Below, in pieces: positions 25,581 through 28,632 of a DNA stretch of 28,632 nucleotides. This DNA comes from Chitinophagaceae bacterium UBA7600. Its GTDB lineage: Bacteria > Bacteroidota > Bacteroidia > Chitinophagales > Chitinophagaceae. The notes beneath the pieces were generated by a model, which had not been told where the DNA came from, did no database searches, and saw only the letters and a list, made by a program, of their open reading frames with translations. The stretch is taken from the NCBI GenBank assembly GCA_002478885.1, contig DLKC01000029.1:1-28632 (forward strand), read 5' to 3'. Both the position numbers and the translations under genes were made by a program. Position 1 is the stretch's first letter. Every line of letters starts with the position of its first letter.

Positions 25581-25640
25581 GTAAAAGAGTGCGACGCAAG
25601 TAAAGCTTCATGCTTATTCAATTGCCCGGCTCAAAAAAAG
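25581..25640 (+). repeat. Interspersed repeat arm M
   Basis: Lead GTAAAAG (25581-25587), core GTGCGACGCAAG (25589-25600), 23-base spacer, tail GCCCGGCTCAAAAAAAG (25624-25640). This is among the best tails. It points toward the start codon of the PQQ dehydrogenase, 24 bases away. Confidence 0.92.
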
Positions 25641-25664
25641 ATCATTATAAAAACCGTTTATACC

Positions 25665-27836
25665 ATGAATTCACGTGTGCTTATCAGTTTATCATTTGCG
25701 TTTTTGTTACTTTTTTCATGCACAACAAACGATGAAAAAAAGTATGAATCGTGGGGCGTGTATGGCGGCAATAAGGAGAACAACCACTATTCATCTTTAA
25801 AACAGGTTGATACCGCTAATGTTGCGCAATTGCAGGTGGCGTGGGAATACCACAGCAACGATTCTGAAGCGATGACGCAAATACAGGTAAACCCCGTTGT
25901 AATAAACAACGTGCTGTATGGTGTGTCCGCAAAACTGAAATTATTTGCGCTTGATGCAGCGAACGGTAAAGAGCTATGGGTATTTGATCCCGTGGCAGAA
26001 GCTATGACCAGTGGAGATAGCAGCGCATATTTTTCTTTTAACGCCTGTCGCGGTGTTGCATATTATTCAGATGGCAAAGATGATAAGCGTATATTCTATA
26101 CTGCGGGGGCAAAACTTTTCTGTATAAATGCGGCGAACGGCAAACCCATCGTTTCATTTGCAAACAATGGCAAACTTGATCTGCACAAAGATCTTGGTCG
26201 CGATGTAAGTTTACTGTCCGTAACCTCAACAACCCCGGGAATTATCTATAAAGACATGTTGATCATAGGAACGCGTGTTGATGAAGATATGCCGGCTGCG
26301 CCGGGGCATATAAGAGCTTATGATGTGCACACAGGAAAGCTGCGATGGATATTTCACACGATACCACAACCCGGTGAACCCGGTTATGAAACATGGGGCG
26401 ATAAAGATGCTTACTTGCATGTTGGCGGCGCAAATTCCTGGGCTGGCTTTAGCATGGATGAAGAAAAAGGAATCGTGTTTGCACCAATTGGTTCAGCGGT
26501 CTATGATTTTTATGGTGGCAAAAGACCGGGAGCAAATCTTTATGCCAACTCATTGCTAGCCCTTGATGCGAATACGGGAAAGAGAATATGGCATTTTCAA
26601 ACGGTGCACCACGACATATGGGATCGTGATCTGCCAACTGCTCCTGCCCTCGTCACCATAACGAAAGACGGAAAGAAAACTGAAGCAGTTGCACAACCAA
26701 CAAAAAGTGGTTTTGTTTTTCTTTTTGACAGAGCGACAGGCAAACCTATTTATCCTGTTGAAGAAAAACCGGTACCAACAGAAACTGAATTAACTGGAGA
26801 AACACCCAACCCCACACAGCCATTCCCAAGCCTACCAAAACCATTTGTAAGACAATCAATGACCGAGAAAGATCTCAATACTCTTGTCCCAGACTCCTCT
26901 TACCAGGACATTAAGAAAAAGCTTGAAAGCTATAAGACAGGTTTTATTTTTAATACACCTTCTAAAGAAGGAACAGTGATATTTCCTGGCTATGATGGTG
27001 GCGCGGAATGGGGTGGCCCGGGCTACGATCCTGAAACAGGAATTATTTACATCAACGCGAGTGAAATGCCATGGGTTCTCACAATGGTGGATGTAAAAAA
27101 CGAACCTGCAGCAAAAGAAAATAACCTGCAGGCAGGCAAAAGATTGTACAGCAGCACCTGCGCAAGGTGCCACGGCCCCGAAAGAAAGGGTGGCGGCAAC
27201 TATCCTGCATTGACAGATGTAAATAAAAAGTATAACGAAGAACAATTCACCGCTTTGGTATCCGCTGGAAGAAGAATGATGCCTTCATTCAACCAACTTT
27301 CTGCAAGTGAAAAGAAAGCACTTGCATCTTTTATTCTTGATATTAAATCAGAACAGTCCGCGAAATTTATTGCGCCGGTAAAGCATCCCGATCCATGGAG
27401 CGAAATGCCGTACACCGGAACGGGCTACAACAAATTTTATACGAAAGAAGGCTACCCTGCAGTAGCGCCGCCATGGGGCACGTTGAACGCAATCAATCTT
27501 AGTACAGGCGACCTCGTTTGGAAAGATACACTTGGCGACTATCCCGAGCTGAAAGCAAAAGGCATTCACTCCGGCACGGAAAATTATGGCGGGCCTGCAA
27601 TCACAGCAGGTGGGCTGCTGTTTATCGCGGCTACCAGTGACTCAAAAATGCGGGCATTCAATAAACGCACCGGCGAGTTATTGTGGGAGGTTGATCTTCC
27701 GGCATGCGGCTTTGCCACGCCTTCTGTTTATGCGGTTAATGGCAAACAATTCCTGGTGATTGCGTGTGGCGGAGGCAAGTTGGGTAAGCCATCCGGCGAT
27801 GCGTATGTTGCGTTTGCTTTGCCCGCAACAAAATAA
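25665..27836 (+). CDS. PQQ-dependent dehydrogenase lipoprotein with internal cytochrome c domain
   Basis: A 723-residue predicted lipoprotein (LLLFSC, Cys 19). It starts with the quinoprotein motif WGVYGGNKENNHYSSLKQVD and has propeller blades with LDANTGKRIWHFQ-type repeats. HHDIWDRDLP (H315-P324) is the active-site strand of glucose/quinate-type quinoproteins. A cytochrome c module is inserted between late blades: CARCH at 499-503 binds heme and MMPSF is the likely axial methionine region, after which the propeller resumes (PPWGTLNAINLSTGDLVW to the C-terminus). It probably oxidises a sugar or alcohol in the periplasm and passes electrons through its own heme. No pqq synthesis genes are in the window, so PQQ may be scavenged. 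The substrate is unknown; the neighbouring GH genes suggest sugars. Confidence 0.92.
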   Translation: MNSRVLISLSFAFLLLFSCTTNDEKKYESWGVYGGNKENNHYSSLKQVDTANVAQLQVAWEYHSNDSEAMTQIQVNPVVINNVLYGVSAKLKLFALDAANGKELWVFDPVAEAMTSGDSSAYFSFNACRGVAYYSDGKDDKRIFYTAGAKLFCINAANGKPIVSFANNGKLDLHKDLGRDVSLLSVTSTTPGIIYKDMLIIGTRVDEDMPAAPGHIRAYDVHTGKLRWIFHTIPQPGEPGYETWGDKDAYLHVGGANSWAGFSMDEEKGIVFAPIGSAVYDFYGGKRPGANLYANSLLALDANTGKRIWHFQTVHHDIWDRDLPTAPALVTITKDGKKTEAVAQPTKSGFVFLFDRATGKPIYPVEEKPVPTETELTGETPNPTQPFPSLPKPFVRQSMTEKDLNTLVPDSSYQDIKKKLESYKTGFIFNTPSKEGTVIFPGYDGGAEWGGPGYDPETGIIYINASEMPWVLTMVDVKNEPAAKENNLQAGKRLYSSTCARCHGPERKGGGNYPALTDVNKKYNEEQFTALVSAGRRMMPSFNQLSASEKKALASFILDIKSEQSAKFIAPVKHPDPWSEMPYTGTGYNKFYTKEGYPAVAPPWGTLNAINLSTGDLVWKDTLGDYPELKAKGIHSGTENYGGPAITAGGLLFIAATSDSKMRAFNKRTGELLWEVDLPACGFATPSVYAVNGKQFLVIACGGGKLGKPSGDAYVAFALPATK

Positions 27837-27893
27837 TTTTTGGTAGCCGGCCTTATGTCGCTGATCATCGTTCCTTGCGTCGCACTCTTTTAC
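27837..27893 (-). repeat. Interspersed repeat arm N
   Basis: On the minus strand: lead GTAAAAG (27893-27887), core GTGCGACGCAAG (27885-27874), 22-base spacer, tail GCCGGCTACCAAAAA (27851-27837). Its last base touches the stop codon of the PQQ dehydrogenase gene (27834-27836). Confidence 0.9.
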
Positions 27894-27984
27894 GCCATAA
27901 CAACATGCGGCTTTAAACTTTGTTGTATTGAGTGCTTGCGTAGCACATAAGAACATTGCTCATAAAGCAACGGAACGTTGAATT

Positions 27985-28035
27985 GAGTGACACAACAGGC
28001 GATGCCATTTTGATTAAAAGCCGGGACTAAAAAAA
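27985..28035 (+). repeat. Interspersed repeat arm O
   Basis: Core GAGTGACACAAC (27985-27996, T/A variant), 23-base spacer, tail GCCGGGACTAAAAAAA (28020-28035). The A-run ends at the base before the permease stop codon (28036-28038, minus strand). With arm N it fills the whole 199-bp gap between two convergent stop codons. N and O carry different core variants within one pair. Confidence 0.9.
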
Positions 28036-28632
28036 TTACGAAGCAGGTGCAAGCCTGCTTTTTTTGTACCCGTAAGAGAAATAAAAGAACAACCCAAGTA
28101 AGAGCCATGACCCAAACCAGGCCCAGTTAGCGCCAGTCATTCCGGTGAGTAAATACAAACACGTTGAAAGCCCAAGCAAAGGAATTAATGACCAATTTTT
28201 TTTATATGCGCCTGCAGATAACAGCAAAAGCACGATCCATAAAATGATGGTCGAGATATTGAGTGATGCATCATCTTCATTGATGTTAAAAAGGTCGCTG
28301 AAGTAATGAGGGTTTGCAACAAGGAGTATAATGATTGCAGATAAGACAAGCAATGGGAAAACAAACTTGCCATTGATGTAAGGCATATTGAATTTGCCCG
28401 GCACTTTTTCTTTTCGCGGTATCAGTAAAATACCACCGCAAACAAGTACAAACGCAAACAATGTAGCGATACTTGTAAAGTCAAGTACAAAAACCTTGTC
28501 GGTAAACAGTATGGGAATTCCGACTATAAGACCGGTAACAATTGTACTGAATGATGGTGTTTTAAATTTGGGATGTATCTGCTGAAACACCGGTGGCAGA
28601 AGGCCGTCGCGGCTCATGCTCATCCAGATGCG
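28036..28632 (-). CDS. APC superfamily amino acid permease, C-terminal part
   Basis: The frame is open to the window edge, so only the last 198 codons are present; the gene starts beyond 28632. Visible are the loop RIWMSMSRDGLLPPVFQQIHPKFKTP, highly typical of cationic amino acid transporter-like APC permeases, followed by about five to six membrane segments and the cytoplasmic KFNMPYINGKFVFP turn. The C-terminus YGYKKSRLAPAS is positively charged. It would import amino acids across the inner membrane; specificity cannot be told from this fragment. It is convergent with the PQQ dehydrogenase gene, with the N/O repeat pair between them. Confidence 0.92.
   Translation of the reverse strand, partial: RIWMSMSRDGLLPPVFQQIHPKFKTPSFSTIVTGLIVGIPILFTDKVFVLDFTSIATLFAFVLVCGGILLIPRKEKVPGKFNMPYINGKFVFPLLVLSAIIILLVANPHYFSDLFNINEDDASLNISTIILWIVLLLLSAGAYKKNWSLIPLLGLSTCLYLLTGMTGANWAWFGSWLLLGLFFYFSYGYKKSRLAPAS
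28041..28065 (+). terminator. Hairpin overlapping the permease 3' end, plus-strand terminator
   Basis: AAGCAGG (28041-28047) and CCTGCTT (28054-28060) form a 7-bp stem with a 6-base loop, followed on the plus strand by seven T. It would stop transcripts leaving the PQQ gene and crossing the N/O element. On the minus strand the same hairpin is followed, after a few bases, by the T-run of arm O, so it may work in both directions even though it lies inside the permease coding sequence. Confidence 0.65.

Noticed and set aside
122..28035. CRISPR array
   Set aside because: The repeats are scattered one or two per gap on both strands, not in tandem with regular spacers, and no cas gene is present.

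Overview
The window looks like a chromosomal segment from a Bacteroidota bacterium, most likely of the Chitinophagaceae/Chitinophagales. The evidence is a Bacteroidota-type rpoB, families largely confined to this phylum (DUF3822, DUF2027+Smr, DUF4954, FISUMP-domain lipoproteins), A-rich leaders with no clear Shine-Dalgarno, and several TAnnTTTG-type -7 boxes. The family-level assignment is an inference from style, not from a database match.

Layout. 1-395: leader of rpoB. 396-4199: rpoB, ending in a strong intrinsic terminator, with no rpoC after it. 4445-5822: a PhzF-family isomerase and rnhA. 5823-7838: rnr on the minus strand, stop codon to stop codon with rnhA. 8060-11701: a compact minus-strand operon reading DUF3822, rsmD, bioD, 5-formyl-THF cyclo-ligase, lpxK. 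12068-13354: a TetA-like MFS transporter. 13538-15507: three small lipoproteins, two of them with related DUF1566/FISUMP domains. 15767-16327: an ICMT-like membrane methyltransferase. 16542-18764: a large DUF4954 left-handed beta-helix protein. 19002-19377: RNase P RNA (minus strand) with its own promoter and terminator. 19441-20466: a DUF2027/Smr protein. 20627-25446: a divergent glycoside hydrolase pair (GH127 beta-L-arabinofuranosidase, GH78-like alpha-L-rhamnosidase). 25665-27836: a PQQ-dependent dehydrogenase lipoprotein with an internal cytochrome c domain. 28036-28632: the C-terminal part of an APC amino acid permease that runs off the window. Most of this is housekeeping; the part from about 20.6 kb on is carbohydrate-related accessory content.

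The most unusual feature lies between the genes. A short repeat occurs at least 15 times, in nearly every intergenic gap of useful size and in no coding region. Each unit ('arm') has an often-present GTACAAG lead, then a 12-base core GWGYGACRCAAC, then 22-24 variable bases, then a tail like GCCCGGCTCAAAAAA. Core positions 4 and 8 are always C/G or always T/A (10 and 5 copies, none mixed), so the odd dyad GYG-A-CRC is preserved. In several gaps two arms face outward and make a composite inverted element of about 185-199 bp. Tails pointing at gene 3' ends reach to within 0-2 nt of stop codons or supply the U-tract of intrinsic terminators; tails pointing at gene 5' ends lie close to start codons. 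I know of no named family with this description. No transposase lies in the window.
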